Shown in pieces: positions 1-9,696 of a stretch of DNA of 64,000 nt. Source of the stretch: Thiocapsa bogorovii (GTDB taxonomy: Bacteria > Pseudomonadota > Gammaproteobacteria > Chromatiales > Chromatiaceae); contig NZ_CP089309.1 in NCBI RefSeq assembly GCF_021228795.1, positions 930,001-994,000 of the forward strand, read 5' to 3'. The stretch's first letter is position 1. Every line of letters starts with the position of its first letter. Made by a program: the position numbers and the translations under genes. The notes under the pieces are model-generated. The model made no database searches. It saw only the letters and a program-made list of their open reading frames with translations, and had not been told where the DNA came from.

Positions 1-42
1 GCTTCGATCTATTTGGTCTCAACTTGGAAAACTTCCGCATCC

Positions 43-465
43 ATGCTCAACGATGAAATGGCCGAGATCCTTGAGAACTTCGAGCTTCTCGGTGATTGGG
101 ACGAGCGCTACCAATACCTCGTCGAGATCGGCGAACGTCTCCCGCCGATGCCGCCCGAAGAGAAGACCGATAAGAACCGCGTCGTCGAGTGCATGAGCTT
201 GGTGCACACGGCGGCGCGACCGATCCCTGATCAACCTGGACACCTCGAGTTCACGGGTGATTGCGACACCGCGATCATTAAAGGTGTGGTCGCCCTTCTG
301 GTTGGGCTCTTCTCCGAAAAGCGACCCGAAGAGATCGAGGCACTCGACGTCGAGGAACTGTTCGAGGCGCTCCGTCTCCAAGAGCACCTGAGCCCGAATC
401 GGCATGTCGGCGTTTATGCCATCGTCAATAAGATGAAGGGACAGGCCAGATCGACGCCCTGCTGA
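43..465 (+). CDS. sufE: SufE family Fe-S cluster assembly sulfur acceptor
   Basis: SufE accepts persulfide sulfur from the cysteine desulfurase SufS and passes it to the cytosolic Suf scaffold. The 140-residue product has the family pattern of an N-terminal helix (ENFELLGDWDERYQYL), the short segment around the acceptor cysteine (RVVECMSLVH, Cys at about residue 50) and a C-terminal half with DTAIIKGVVALL and LSPNRHVG. The ATG at 43 is preferred because it places the start where known SufE proteins begin. The frame is open to the window edge through a TTG at 13, so a longer N-terminus cannot be excluded. No sufS lies inside the window; it may be upstream. Confidence 0.9.
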   Translation: MLNDEMAEILENFELLGDWDERYQYLVEIGERLPPMPPEEKTDKNRVVECMSLVHTAARPIPDQPGHLEFTGDCDTAIIKGVVALLVGLFSEKRPEEIEALDVEELFEALRLQEHLSPNRHVGVYAIVNKMKGQARSTPC

Positions 466-642
466 GATCCGATCGTTCCTTTGTCGACGCGTGCGCCGAC
501 AAGGCACAGACCCGGAAACGGGCTCCCGGTGTCTCCAAACCCTGTCGCTGAAGGCGGATCCAACATGAGCGGATGCGAGGCGAGCCGACGCATCGATAGG
601 GATCCGCTAACGCACGCCTGCCCGACAACACGGATTCGACGC

Positions 643-1728
643 ATGCCATCCCTACGACCGGTCACCCGTCTCCTCACGCGTTGCCTACCCTGCGTCTTCG
701 TCACCGCAACCCTGACGGCACCGAGCCCCGCATCAGCCGTCGCCGTCTTGGTTGCGGAAGCCCGATCGATGCCTTTGGCCGAGCGGGTCGAAGCACTCGG
801 GACTCTGAAGGCCAACGAATCGGTCAACATCACCGCGAATGTCACCGAGACGATCTCGGCAATTCACTTCGACGACGGCCAACGCGTCAGTGAAGGCGAC
901 ATCCTGGTCGAGCTGACCAGCGTCGAACAGCATGCCCAACTCGACGAGGCGCAGGTGCGGGCGGTTGAGGCCGAGCGTCAGTACCAGCGGGTCAAGGCAT
1001 TGGTGGCGCAGGGCGCCGCATCCGAGTCGCTGCTCGACGAGCGTAAACGTGACCTCGACGCGGCCCGCGCCGTCTTGGTGGCCATCGAATCACGCCTGTC
1101 AGACCGCCTCATCAAGGCACCCTTCGACGGCGTGCTGGGGCTTCGCAACGTCAGTCGCGGCACGCTGGTCGAGCCGGCCGATACGATTACGACGCTCGAT
1201 GACGACAGCTTTATGAAGCTTGATTTCACGGTCCCGAGCGTCTTCATGAGCGCGCTTGTGCCGGGGCTGAGAATCGAGGCGCGCGCCCCGGCCTACGGAG
1301 ATCGGACCTTCGAGGGTGTGGTGCGGGGTGTCGACAGTCGCGTCGACCCGGTCACTCGCTCCATTCAGGTGCGCGCCGTGATCCCCAATCCGGAGCGCAC
1401 GCTCAAGCCCGGACTGCTGATGCGGGTCGAGCTCCTGGTGGATCCGCGCGACGCGCTGGTCGTGCCGGAAGCCGCGATTCTGCACCAAGGCCAGGATCAC
1501 TTCGTGCAGGTCATCGTGGAGGACGGGGATGGTTTGACCTCGGAGCGCCGTCAGATCCAGATCGGCGCGCGCAAGCCCGGCCTGGTGGAGGTGCGCGAGG
1601 GACTTGCGAAAGGCGATCGCGTCATCGAGCACGGCCACCTCAAAGCGCGTCCGGGACAACCTGTCGAGATCGCACGCAGGGATGACGCTCAAGCCGACAC
1701 GAAGGGCGTGGCGGACCCCGCACGATGA
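643..1728 (+). CDS. RND efflux periplasmic adaptor (membrane fusion protein)
   Basis: This is the periplasmic adaptor linking an inner-membrane RND pump to an outer-membrane channel. From the ATG at 643 (361 residues) the protein opens with a signal peptide (about residues 1-32, ending in SPASA). A split lipoyl-like domain (NVTETISAIHFDDGQRVSEG) follows, then a coiled-coil hairpin rich in Ala, Glu and Arg, and a beta-barrel region (LDFTVPSVFMSALVPG). A second in-frame ATG at 565 has the better ribosome binding site (AAGGCGGA, 6 nt spacing) but would put 26 residues before the signal peptide, so the start is uncertain. Its stop overlaps the start of the RND pump by ATGA, so the two are translationally coupled. 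Substrate unknown. Confidence 0.93.
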   Translation: MPSLRPVTRLLTRCLPCVFVTATLTAPSPASAVAVLVAEARSMPLAERVEALGTLKANESVNITANVTETISAIHFDDGQRVSEGDILVELTSVEQHAQLDEAQVRAVEAERQYQRVKALVAQGAASESLLDERKRDLDAARAVLVAIESRLSDRLIKAPFDGVLGLRNVSRGTLVEPADTITTLDDDSFMKLDFTVPSVFMSALVPGLRIEARAPAYGDRTFEGVVRGVDSRVDPVTRSIQVRAVIPNPERTLKPGLLMRVELLVDPRDALVVPEAAILHQGQDHFVQVIVEDGDGLTSERRQIQIGARKPGLVEVREGLAKGDRVIEHGHLKARPGQPVEIARRDDAQADTKGVADPAR

Positions 1729-4700
1729 TCCTATCGGACATCTCGATCACCCGCCCGGTACTCGCCACCGTCCTCTCCCTCTTGCTGGTCGCGTTCGGCT
1801 TGGTCGCCTTCGATCGACTGCCGCTGCGCGAGTATCCGGACATCGACCCTCCGGTCGTCTCGATCGAGACCGTCTATCCGGGTGCCGCGGCCAACGTCGT
1901 CGAGACGCGGATCACCCAGCTGATCGAGGATCGCATCGCGGGTGTGGAGGGCATCCGCACGGTCGAATCCGTCAGCGAGGACGGGCGCTCGGCCATCACC
2001 ATCGAGTTCAACATCGACCGCGACATCGACGGTGCCGCAAACGACATCCGCGATCGTGTCTCGGCCGTACTCGATCAACTCCCCGTCGAGGCCGAGCCGC
2101 CCGAGATCCAAAAGGTCGACAGCAACGAAGACGTCATCATGTGGCTGAATCTGGTCAGCGACCGCATGACCGTCCCGGAGCTCTCGGACTACGCCCGTCG
2201 CTACCTGGTGGACCGCTTTTCGGTGCTCGACGGGGTGGCCCGGATCCGCGTCGGCGGCAATCAGGTCTACGCGATGCGCGTCTGGCTCGACCGCAACGAG
2301 TTGGCCGCGCGGGAATTGACGGTGACCGATGTGGAGAACGCGCTGCGCGCGGAGAACCTGGAGCTGCCGGCCGGCGGCATCGAGTCGGTCGATCGGCAGT
2401 TCAGTGTTCGCACGAGCCGTGCCTTCAACGATGCCGATGACTTCGCCGGCCTGGTCCTGAAGCAGGGCTCCGACGGTTACCTGGTCAGGCTCGGCGACGT
2501 TGCCCGGGTGGAGCGCGGCACCGAGGAGAACCGGACCTTCTTCCGGGGCAACGGTGTGCCCATGGTCGGCATCGGCGTGATCAAGCAATCGACCGCGAAC
2601 ACCGTCGCCGTAGCGGATGCGGCCAAGGCCGAGGCGGCCCGGATCAACCCGACCCTACCGGAGGGCATGGAGATCAAACAAAGCTTTGACTCCTCCGTTT
2701 TCGTCAAGGATGCCATCGAGGAGGTCTACAAGACGCTCGCGATCGCCATCGGCCTGGTCATCCTGATCATCTTCCTGTTCTTGGGCAGCGTGCGCGCGAT
2801 GCTGGTGCCGGCCGTCACCGTCCCGGTCTCGATCGTGGCGACCTTCACGGTCCTGCTCTGGCTCGGCTTCTCCGTGAACATCCTCACCTTGCTGGCGCTG
2901 GTCCTGGCGATCGGGCTGGTCGTGGACGACGCCATCGTGGTGCTCGAGAACATCCATCGCCGCATGGAGCAGTACGGAGAGACACGGCTGGTCGCCGCCT
3001 ATCGCGGAACCCGTCAGGTGGCTTTCGCCGTCGTGGCCACCACCATCGTCTTGATCGCGGTCTTCGTGCCCATCGCCTTCTTACAGGGCGACGTCGGGCG
3101 ACTCTTCGCCGAATTCGCACTGACCATGGCCGCGGCGGTAGCCTTCTCGTCCTTCGTCGCCCTGTCGCTATCGCCGATGCTCGCCTCCCAGATCCTGCCC
3201 CAGTCGCATCGGCGCGCATCCCTCACGCACGGGGTCGACTGGGTCTTCCAGTGGGTGCGCCGCGGATACGGTACGGTACTGCGGTTCTTGCTGCGTCAGC
3301 CCTGGATCGTCGTGCTGGCCTTCATCGGGACACTCGGCGCAGCGGTTTGGCTGTTCGAGCAGATCCCGCAGGAATATGCGCCGAAAGAGGATCGCGGTGC
3401 CTTTTTTGTCCTGGTCAACGGCCCGGAAGGCGCATCGTATGGATACATGAGCGAATACATGGACAAGATCGAGGAACGGCTCATGCCCTATGCCGAGTCG
3501 GGCGAGGCGATCCGACTGCTCGTGCGAGCGCCTCGGACCTTCTCCAATACCGCGCTCTTCAACACCGGCATCGTCGTGATGGTCCTGAACGACTTCGACA
3601 AACGCCGTTCGGGCTGGATCATCATGGACGAGGTGCGGGCGAAGCTCGCCGATCTACCCGGTGTAACCGCTTTCCCGGTCATGCGTCAGGGATTCGGCGC
3701 GCGCATCCAGAAGCCGGTTCAGTTCGTGATCGGCGGCGGGACCTACGAGGAGCTTGCGCAGTGGCGCGACCTGCTGCTCGAGGCCATCAATGAAGACAAC
3801 CCAGGTCTGACCGGCATCGACTGGGACTACAAGGAGACCAAACCACAGCTCAAAGTCGAGATCGACTACGATCGCGCGGCCGATCTCGGGGTGACGGTCG
3901 GCAACATCGGACGCACGCTCGAGACCATGCTCGGGTCGCGCAAGGTGACGACCTATCTGGATGCCGGTGAGGAATACGATGTCATCCTCGAAGGCGAGCG
4001 CGACGAGCAGCGCACGCCGGGGAGCCTGGAAAACCTCTATGTGCGATCGGATCGCAGCGGTGAGCTGATCCCCTTGTCCAATCTGGTCAGCGTGATCGAA
4101 TCGGCCGATTCGCAGAGCCTGAATCGCTACAACCGGCTGCGCGCCATCACCATCGAGGCGAACCTGGATTCCGGGCTTGCGCTCGGCGATGCCCTGAGCT
4201 ACCTCGAGGCCAAGGTCGCCGAGCACCTGCCCGAGCAGGCCCAGATCGACTATAAGGGTCAGAGCCGTGACTTCCGATCGAGCAACCAAGACATCCTCTT
4301 CGTGTTCGTTCTGGGTCTGCTGGTGGTGTTCCTGGTGCTGGCGGCACAGTTCGAGAGCTGGATCCATCCGCTCGTCATCATGCTGACGGTCCCGCTGGCC
4401 ATGGCGGGTGCGCTCCTCGCCCTCTGGCTGACCGGACAAACGCTCAACATCTACAGCCAGATCGGACTCATTATGCTGGTCGGCCTCGCCGCCAAGAACG
4501 GCATCCTGATCGTCGAGTTCGCCAACCAGCTGCGCGACCAAGGCAAGGCGTTCCGCGAGGCGCTGCTCGAAGCGGCCGACGTGCGTCTGCGCCCCATCGT
4601 CATGACGGGAATCACCACCGCCGCCGGCTCGCTTCCCCTGCTCCTCTCGAGTGGTGCAGGTGCGGAGACACGCTCGGTCATCGGTACCGTCATCCTCGCG

Positions 4701-4826
4701 GGCGTGCTCGCGGCGACGGTCTTTACCCTGTTCGTGGTCCCGGTCGCCTATGACCTGCTCGCCCGCCATACCGGATCGCCCGGCGACGTGAAGCGGCGGC
4801 TCGAGCGCGAAATGGAGGCATCTTGA
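1725..4826 (+). CDS. RND multidrug efflux transporter, AcrB/HAE1 type
   Basis: The 1033-residue inner-membrane pump exports hydrophobic or amphiphilic compounds using the proton gradient. It has the expected architecture of two repeats, each with one transmembrane helix, a large periplasmic loop and a bundle of helices. The N-terminus ISITRPVLATVLSLLLVAFG is typical. The TM4 motif GLVVDDAIVVLENIHRR carries the paired aspartates of the proton relay, and FLVLAAQFESW begins the second helical half. The start overlaps the adaptor stop (ATGA). No outer-membrane TolC-type partner is present. In related genomes dnaE often follows rnhB; here this convergent efflux pair occupies that place. The substrate cannot be told from the sequence. 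Confidence 0.95.
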   Translation: MILSDISITRPVLATVLSLLLVAFGLVAFDRLPLREYPDIDPPVVSIETVYPGAAANVVETRITQLIEDRIAGVEGIRTVESVSEDGRSAITIEFNIDRDIDGAANDIRDRVSAVLDQLPVEAEPPEIQKVDSNEDVIMWLNLVSDRMTVPELSDYARRYLVDRFSVLDGVARIRVGGNQVYAMRVWLDRNELAARELTVTDVENALRAENLELPAGGIESVDRQFSVRTSRAFNDADDFAGLVLKQGSDGYLVRLGDVARVERGTEENRTFFRGNGVPMVGIGVIKQSTANTVAVADAAKAEAARINPTLPEGMEIKQSFDSSVFVKDAIEEVYKTLAIAIGLVILIIFLFLGSVRAMLVPAVTVPVSIVATFTVLLWLGFSVNILTLLALVLAIGLVVDDAIVVLENIHRRMEQYGETRLVAAYRGTRQVAFAVVATTIVLIAVFVPIAFLQGDVGRLFAEFALTMAAAVAFSSFVALSLSPMLASQILPQSHRRASLTHGVDWVFQWVRRGYGTVLRFLLRQPWIVVLAFIGTLGAAVWLFEQIPQEYAPKEDRGAFFVLVNGPEGASYGYMSEYMDKIEERLMPYAESGEAIRLLVRAPRTFSNTALFNTGIVVMVLNDFDKRRSGWIIMDEVRAKLADLPGVTAFPVMRQGFGARIQKPVQFVIGGGTYEELAQWRDLLLEAINEDNPGLTGIDWDYKETKPQLKVEIDYDRAADLGVTVGNIGRTLETMLGSRKVTTYLDAGEEYDVILEGERDEQRTPGSLENLYVRSDRSGELIPLSNLVSVIESADSQSLNRYNRLRAITIEANLDSGLALGDALSYLEAKVAEHLPEQAQIDYKGQSRDFRSSNQDILFVFVLGLLVVFLVLAAQFESWIHPLVIMLTVPLAMAGALLALWLTGQTLNIYSQIGLIMLVGLAAKNGILIVEFANQLRDQGKAFREALLEAADVRLRPIVMTGITTAAGSLPLLLSSGAGAETRSVIGTVILAGVLAATVFTLFVVPVAYDLLARHTGSPGDVKRRLEREMEAS

Positions 4827-4904
4827 GAGACCGAGGGGCTGGGCCGATGATGGGCACCGCCAACGGGCTATCGACGAGCGCCAGCAGGGCCGTGACGAGA
4901 CCGA

Positions 4905-5510
4905 TTAGGCCGTGACCTGGATCAATGCTCGAACCGGCCCGAAGCTGCGCCGATGCTCCGGACAAGGTCCGAGTCGGCGTAGTGCCTCGATGTGCGAGCG
5001 CGTCGGATAGCCTTTGTGGCCGGCAAAGCCATAGCCTGGAAACGTGCCGTCCAGATCGCGCATGAGTCGGTCGCGCGCAACCTTCGCGAGGATCGAGGCG
5101 GCACCGATCGATGGGACCAAACCGTCGCCGCCAACGATCGCCTCGGTCTCACACCCCAAATCCGGACAACGATTGCCGTCGACGAGCACCCGCGTCGGCC
5201 GCACCTTCAAGGCCGCAACGGCGCGCTGCATCGCGAGCATGGACGCTTGGAGGATATTGATTCGGTCGATCTCTTCCGCGCTCGCCCAAGCGACAGACCA
5301 CGCCAGGGCGCACTCGCGGATCTCCAGATCCAAGGCGATGCGCCGAGCCGGCGTCAGCTTCTTGGAATCGTCCAGACCGGGGATCGGGCGCGCCGGATCC
5401 AGGATGACCGCAGCGGCACTGACCGGACCGGCCAGCGGGCCTCTGCCTGCCTCGTCGACACCTGCGACCCACAAAACCGCGTCCGGGGTGATCAACAAGC
5501 TTAACCTCAT
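4905..5510 (-). CDS. rnhB: Ribonuclease HII
   Basis: RNase HII cleaves the RNA strand of RNA-DNA hybrids and starts removal of misincorporated ribonucleotides. The signature [14 protein letters not shown] is at residues 17-30, with DSKKL, VDGN and the [13 protein letters not shown] helix further on; Asp19 and Glu20 of DEAGRG are catalytic. It is the last gene of the minus-strand lpx block. The first 13 codons lie inside repeat unit 5473-5558, and the chosen ATG at 5510 has no clear ribosome binding site. A TTG immediately before [11 protein letters not shown] would give a start outside most of the repeat, so the N-terminus is uncertain. Confidence 0.93.
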   Translation of the reverse strand: MRLSLLITPDAVLWVAGVDEAGRGPLAGPVSAAAVILDPARPIPGLDDSKKLTPARRIALDLEIRECALAWSVAWASAEEIDRINILQASMLAMQRAVAALKVRPTRVLVDGNRCPDLGCETEAIVGGDGLVPSIGAASILAKVARDRLMRDLDGTFPGYGFAGHKGYPTRSHIEALRRLGPCPEHRRSFGPVRALIQVTA

Positions 5511-5558
5511 ATCCGCATCGTCGAGGCCGCCAAAGGCCTTTTCTTCGACGCGTTTCTA
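5473..5558. repeat. Palindrome-bounded intergenic repeat, unit A1 (degenerate)
   Basis: The left end reads AAAACCGCGTCC and the right end GACGCGTTTCTA, an imperfect inverted repeat. The unit overlaps the 5' end of rnhB. It is paired with unit A2 across an A-rich linker of about 20 nt (GTGAAAAAACAAAAACTTCT). Confidence 0.65.
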
Positions 5559-5578
5559 GTGAAAAAACAAAAACTTCT

Positions 5579-5662
5579 TGAATCGCGTCCCCAACGGGGC
5601 GTTTTGCGCATCGACGCGCGAATCCGAGGTGAGACGGCACGGACGAGACCGGACGCGATTCA
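5579..5662. repeat. Palindrome-bounded intergenic repeat, unit A2
   Basis: This is an 84-bp unit with perfect 12-bp inverted ends, TGAATCGCGTCC and GGACGCGATTCA. It touches the lpxB stop: read on the minus strand, the lpxB TAG is followed in frame by the TGA of the repeat. The C-to-T change relative to the AACCGCG form is present at both ends, so pairing is kept. Confidence 0.85.
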
Positions 5663-6802
5663 CTACCCCATGAGATCGAGGACAGCTTGCGCTGCGCTCG
5701 CTGCGGCATCCTGTCGGAGCCAGAGATGGATGCGCCGGTACTCGGCCTGGATCTCGGCCACACGCTCCTTATCATCCAGAAAAGCCAGCACAGCCGGCGC
5801 AAGTAAATCGGCGCGACAGCGGTCTTGAATGAATTCCGGCGCAAGCTCCTTCTCGGCGAGCAGATTCGCCATCGCGATATAAGGCACCTTGACCAGTCCG
5901 AGCTGTTTGACCAGGTGATAGGACATGGGATGGACCCGATAGGCGACGACCATCGGGCGCTTTGACAACAGGGTTTCCAGCGTTGCCGTTCCCGAAGCGG
6001 TCAGCACGACATCGGCCGAGGCGAGGACCTCGCGGCTGCGCCCGTCGACCAGGGTGATCGGGAGATGCGGCGCGACCTGCTCCAGGGTTTGGCTGAAGCG
6101 TTCGCGCAGCCGGGCGTTGACCAGTGGGACGACGAACCGCAGGTCGGCTCGGGCGGAGAGGCAACGCGCGGCGGTCTCGATGAAGGGCCCGGCCAGACGC
6201 TCGACCTCGCCCGTTCGGCTGCCGGGCAGCAGGGCGACGATGGATCCGAACTGAGGCAGACCGAGGGCTCGTCGCGCACCGACGCGGTCGATCTCAAGCG
6301 GGATCTCGTCGGCGAGCGGATGACCGACATAACGGGCCGGCACGCCGTGCTCGCGCAGGAAGGTCTCCTCGAACGGAAAGACACTCAGCATGAGATCGAC
6401 GGAGCGGCGAATCGACTTGACCCGACCCGGACGCCAGGCCCAGACGGTAGGACTGACCATGTGGACGGTGCGAATCCCAGCCTCGCGCAGTCGCCGCTCA
6501 AGACCGAGATTGAAGTCGGGTGCATCCACGCCGATGAAGACGTCCGGGGGATTCTCGACGAAATAGCGCACCAGATCGCGTCTGAGACCGAGCAGCTCGC
6601 GAAGCTGGCCGAGAACTTCCATTAGACCCATCACCGAAAGCCGTTCCATGGCGAACAGAGACTCGCAGCCCTCCTCCTGCATGCGCGGCCCGGCCACGCC
6701 GACGAAGCGGACCTCGGGGACGCGTTTGCGGATCTCTCGCGCCAGCGCGGCACCCAGGATGTCGCCGGAGGCCTCGTTCGCGACGATCCCGACCCGGAAC
6801 AT
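5663..6802 (-). CDS. lpxB: Lipid-A-disaccharide synthase
   Basis: LpxB joins 2,3-diacylglucosamine-1-phosphate to UDP-diacylglucosamine to make the lipid A disaccharide at the inner face of the cytoplasmic membrane. The 379-residue protein begins [18 protein letters not shown] and contains FVGVAGPRMQEEGCESLF, GVDAPDFNLGLERRLR, the HMVSPTVWAWRPGRV block and LLPGSRTGEV, all family hallmarks. The start is the ATG that overlaps the lpxA stop by one base (TGATG); the frame is open further upstream but lies within lpxA. It belongs to the lpxD-fabZ-lpxA-lpxB run. Confidence 0.97.
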   Translation of the reverse strand: MFRVGIVANEASGDILGAALAREIRKRVPEVRFVGVAGPRMQEEGCESLFAMERLSVMGLMEVLGQLRELLGLRRDLVRYFVENPPDVFIGVDAPDFNLGLERRLREAGIRTVHMVSPTVWAWRPGRVKSIRRSVDLMLSVFPFEETFLREHGVPARYVGHPLADEIPLEIDRVGARRALGLPQFGSIVALLPGSRTGEVERLAGPFIETAARCLSARADLRFVVPLVNARLRERFSQTLEQVAPHLPITLVDGRSREVLASADVVLTASGTATLETLLSKRPMVVAYRVHPMSYHLVKQLGLVKVPYIAMANLLAEKELAPEFIQDRCRADLLAPAVLAFLDDKERVAEIQAEYRRIHLWLRQDAAASAAQAVLDLMG

Positions 6803-7596
6803 CAGCGCACGATACTGCGACTGCTGTCGGAGATGAAGTCCGCCATAGGGCCGATCTCGGGAATGTCGGCGGACATCCGGGTCAGCTCGGCGATCGCCTC
6901 GGCCAGCTTCAGATTCCCCAGATAGAGTGTGCGATAGGCGCGCTTGATCGCTTGAATGGCCCCATCCGAGAACCCGCGTCGACGCAATCCTTCGGCGTTG
7001 ATACCCCGAGGCTCGGCCGGGTGCCCGCCGACGGTTACGTAGGGAGGGACGTCTTTGCCCAAAACCGACCCCATGGCACAGAAACCGTGGGTGCCGATCC
7101 TGCAAAACTGGTGGACGATGGTGAAGCCGCCGAGGATGGCCCAGTCCTGGATCTCGACATGGCCGCCAAGTGAGGCGGCGTTGGCCATGATGACGTTGTT
7201 GCCGATTCGGCAGTCGTGTGCCACATGGACATAGGCCATCAGGAGATTATCGTTGCCGATCCGGGTCACGCCTCGGTCTTGGACCGTGCCGCGATGGAGC
7301 GTCGTGAACTCGCGGATCTGATTGCGATCACCGATCTCCAGGCGTGTTGTCTCGCCGCCGTATTTCTTGTCCTGGGGGTCTTCACCGACACTCGCGAACT
7401 GAAAGATCCGATTGTCGCGCCCGATCCGGGTCGGACCCTTGATCACGGCGTGGGGGCCGATTCGGCTACCCGAACCGATCTCGACATCCGACCCGACGAC
7501 GGCGAAGGGACCGACCTCGACATCGGAATCCAGCGACGCCCCCGGATCGACCAAGGCGGTCGGATGAATCAAGCGGTCACGTCTCGCGCCGTGCAC
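6802..7596 (-). CDS. lpxA: UDP-N-acetylglucosamine acyltransferase
   Basis: LpxA performs the first step of lipid A synthesis, transferring a 3-hydroxyacyl chain from ACP to UDP-GlcNAc. The protein (264 residues) is a left-handed beta helix built of hexapeptide repeats, with the catalytic histidine region [12 protein letters not shown] and the [16 protein letters not shown] loop. The ATG at 7596 overlaps fabZ by 28 bases. A TTG at 7572, overlapping the fabZ TGA as TTGA, would give a start beginning [10 protein letters not shown] that matches homologues more closely, so translation may begin there. Confidence 0.96.
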   Translation of the reverse strand: MHGARRDRLIHPTALVDPGASLDSDVEVGPFAVVGSDVEIGSGSRIGPHAVIKGPTRIGRDNRIFQFASVGEDPQDKKYGGETTRLEIGDRNQIREFTTLHRGTVQDRGVTRIGNDNLLMAYVHVAHDCRIGNNVIMANAASLGGHVEIQDWAILGGFTIVHQFCRIGTHGFCAMGSVLGKDVPPYVTVGGHPAEPRGINAEGLRRRGFSDGAIQAIKRAYRTLYLGNLKLAEAIAELTRMSADIPEIGPMADFISDSSRSIVR

Positions 7597-8078
7597 ATGA
7601 TCTCGGCGCTGGCCACGACCCGATCATCAACGCGCGCCTCGGCGTCGAACTTCCAGATCCCGCGACGGACGGGGCCGAGCTTGACGTCCAAAATCAACTG
7701 ATCACCCGGCTCGACCGGTCGTTTGAACCGGGCCTTGTCGATACCGACAAAGTAGTACAGCTTGTTGCCGACCTCGTCCGGACGCGAGACCATCGCCAAC
7801 AATCCGGTCGCCTGCGCCAGCGCCTCGATGATCAAGACGCCGGGCATCACCGGGCGCACCGGGAAATGACCCATGAAGAAAGGCTCGTTGTATGAGACGT
7901 TCTTCAAGGCGGTCAGATAGGCGTTCACCTTGTAGTCGATGACCTTGTCGACCAATAGGAACGGGTAACGGTGCGGCAAGAGGCTCAGCACCTTATGAAT
8001 GTCCATTGTGCTCACGACGTCCTCCGAGCGATCAAGACGCAAATCAGAATCCGTCGGCATGGAATGCGATCCCTCCAT
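7569..8078 (-). CDS. fabZ: 3-hydroxyacyl-[acyl-carrier-protein] dehydratase FabZ
   Basis: FabZ dehydrates 3-hydroxyacyl-ACP in fatty acid elongation and shares its substrate pool with LpxA and LpxD. The hot-dog-fold core starts at about residue 25 ([20 protein letters not shown]). His71 in [11 protein letters not shown] and Glu85 in LIIEALAQ are the expected catalytic pair. The ATG at 8078 lies directly after the lpxD stop and has a GGGAGG ribosome binding site. It gives an N-terminal extension of about 24 residues compared with many homologues. A GTG at 8015 behind GGAGGA, or the ATG at 8006, would give the usual length. Confidence 0.95.
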   Translation of the reverse strand: MEGSHSMPTDSDLRLDRSEDVVSTMDIHKVLSLLPHRYPFLLVDKVIDYKVNAYLTALKNVSYNEPFFMGHFPVRPVMPGVLIIEALAQATGLLAMVSRPDEVGNKLYYFVGIDKARFKRPVEPGDQLILDVKLGPVRRGIWKFDAEARVDDRVVASAEIMCTARDVTA

Positions 8079-8079
8079 G

Positions 8080-9126
8080 CTAGGTAGCCTCCCGCCCGGT
8101 TGTTTCGTTCATCGTATCGATACGTATCTCAAGTTGTTTGATGCGTCGCGCCAACTCATCCAGATGTCTGAACCGAGCCACGTTCCGTCGCCAATCCGCA
8201 CTTGGCATGGCCGGGATCCCGCTGCTGTAAGAGCCGGGCCCCGAGACCGATCGGGTCACCATAGCCATCCCCGTAAAGTGAACGCCATCGCCGATCTCCA
8301 GATGTCCCGCCATCCCGACGGCGCCCGCAATGGTGCAGTTTCGGCCGATTCGGGTCGAGCCCGAGATACCGGTGTTCGCAGCCATCGCCGTATTCTCGCC
8401 GATCTCGACGTTGTGGCCGATCTGGATATGGTTGTCCAGCTTGACCCCGTCATGGATCAGTGTTTCGCCGATCGCACCCCGATCGACCGTCGTATTGGCG
8501 CCGATCTCGACATCGTCGCCCAGGATTGCTCGCCCGACCTGCGGAATGCGCACCCATCGATCGCCGTCGCGGGCGAAGCCGAACCCCTCACGTCCGATGA
8601 CGCTCCCGGGGTGAAGCAGTGCGCGCTTGCCGACAAGCGTTCCGGAACAGAGCGTCACGCGCGCCACCAAACGACTGTCCTCCCCGATCCGGACCCCGTT
8701 CCCGAGGATGCAACCGGGACCGATGAACACGCGTGGACCGACGATAACGCCGGCCTCCAGGACACAGGTCGGACCGACCCATGCCGTCGGATCGACCTGC
8801 GCTGTCGGATCCACGACAGCGCTTGCGTGGATACCGCCGACAACCGCGGGCTCCGGGTACAGGATCCGAGCCGCGTTTGCAAAGGTCAGATAGGGGTTGT
8901 CGCTCAGCAGGACCGGCGCCCGACAGGCATCGGAGTCGACATCCGAGAGGATCACACAGCCGGCCTGCGTGTGCTCCAAATGACATCGGAAACGCACGTC
9001 GCCGAGAAACGTCAGAGCGGTTGCGTCGGCGGAGCTCAGCGGCGCGATGCGGCAGACTCGCGCCTCGGGATCGCCCCTCAAGGGAACCCCTAAACGATCC
9101 GCCAATTCGCCGAGCGCGATCTCCAA
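8080..9126 (-). CDS. lpxD: UDP-3-O-(3-hydroxyacyl)glucosamine N-acyltransferase
   Basis: LpxD adds the second hydroxyacyl chain in lipid A synthesis. The 348-residue protein has the N-terminal uridine-binding domain (to about residue 100), then hexapeptide repeats forming a left-handed beta helix. The catalytic histidine segment [14 protein letters not shown] is clear, as is [14 protein letters not shown]. The C-terminal helix [15 protein letters not shown] is expected. It lies one base upstream of fabZ and 42 bases downstream of skp. Confidence 0.97.
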   Translation of the reverse strand: MEIALGELADRLGVPLRGDPEARVCRIAPLSSADATALTFLGDVRFRCHLEHTQAGCVILSDVDSDACRAPVLLSDNPYLTFANAARILYPEPAVVGGIHASAVVDPTAQVDPTAWVGPTCVLEAGVIVGPRVFIGPGCILGNGVRIGEDSRLVARVTLCSGTLVGKRALLHPGSVIGREGFGFARDGDRWVRIPQVGRAILGDDVEIGANTTVDRGAIGETLIHDGVKLDNHIQIGHNVEIGENTAMAANTGISGSTRIGRNCTIAGAVGMAGHLEIGDGVHFTGMAMVTRSVSGPGSYSSGIPAMPSADWRRNVARFRHLDELARRIKQLEIRIDTMNETTGREAT

Positions 9127-9168
9127 GGCATCACCACATAAGCCGATAGTCTGCCGACGACATCATCA

Positions 9169-9684
9169 TCACTTGTCGACGAACTCCTGCTTGAGTCGCT
9201 CGATGACTTGCGCCGAAATGTCGATACGCGGGCTGAAATACACCAGGCCTTCGCTGATCACGAGATCGATCTTCTCCTCCTTGGCGACCTCGACGATCAC
9301 CTCGCGAACCTGCAACGCAAGCTTGGTCCGAAGCTCGTTCTGTCGCAATGCGAAGTCTTCCTGAAACTCATCCCGCGCATACTTGAGCTTGCGTGTCCGA
9401 TTTCGAATATCGTTTTGCAGCCGCTGAATCTCGCTTTCGCTCATTAAGGCACCTTCGCGTTCCAAGCGGCCTTGAAGTGCGGAGATCTGCTCTTGCTGCT
9501 CGCGCAGAATACGCTCCCGGTCCTCGACTTCCCGCTGAAGTGCGGCGCGCGCAGCCTCGTACTGCGGCGACTGCTCGACGACCTGATTAGGGTCGACCAC
9601 TGCGATCCGATACTCCGACGCCGACACCAGACCCGACAGCAGAATCAACGCGATCGTCGACGACCAAATCACTGCAAATCTCAC
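9169..9684 (-). CDS. skp: Periplasmic chaperone Skp/OmpH
   Basis: Skp is a periplasmic jellyfish-shaped trimer that holds unfolded outer-membrane proteins for delivery to BamA. The 171-residue precursor has a signal peptide (about residues 1-22) followed by EYRIAVVDPNQVVEQSPQ. A long charged coiled-coil rich in Glu, Arg and Gln follows and forms the tentacles, and the C-terminal IDLVISEGLVYFSPRIDI returns to the core strand. It sits between bamA, 12 bases upstream, and lpxD, the standard arrangement. Confidence 0.95.
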   Translation of the reverse strand: MRFAVIWSSTIALILLSGLVSASEYRIAVVDPNQVVEQSPQYEAARAALQREVEDRERILREQQEQISALQGRLEREGALMSESEIQRLQNDIRNRTRKLKYARDEFQEDFALRQNELRTKLALQVREVIVEVAKEEKIDLVISEGLVYFSPRIDISAQVIERLKQEFVDK

Positions 9685-9696
9685 GCATCGACTCCC

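Noticed and set aside
3654-4769. A long minus-strand open frame opposite the RND pump
   Set aside because: It is an antisense shadow, rich in Asp, His, Gln and Arg as expected from reverse-reading a transporter gene; no start signal or homology.
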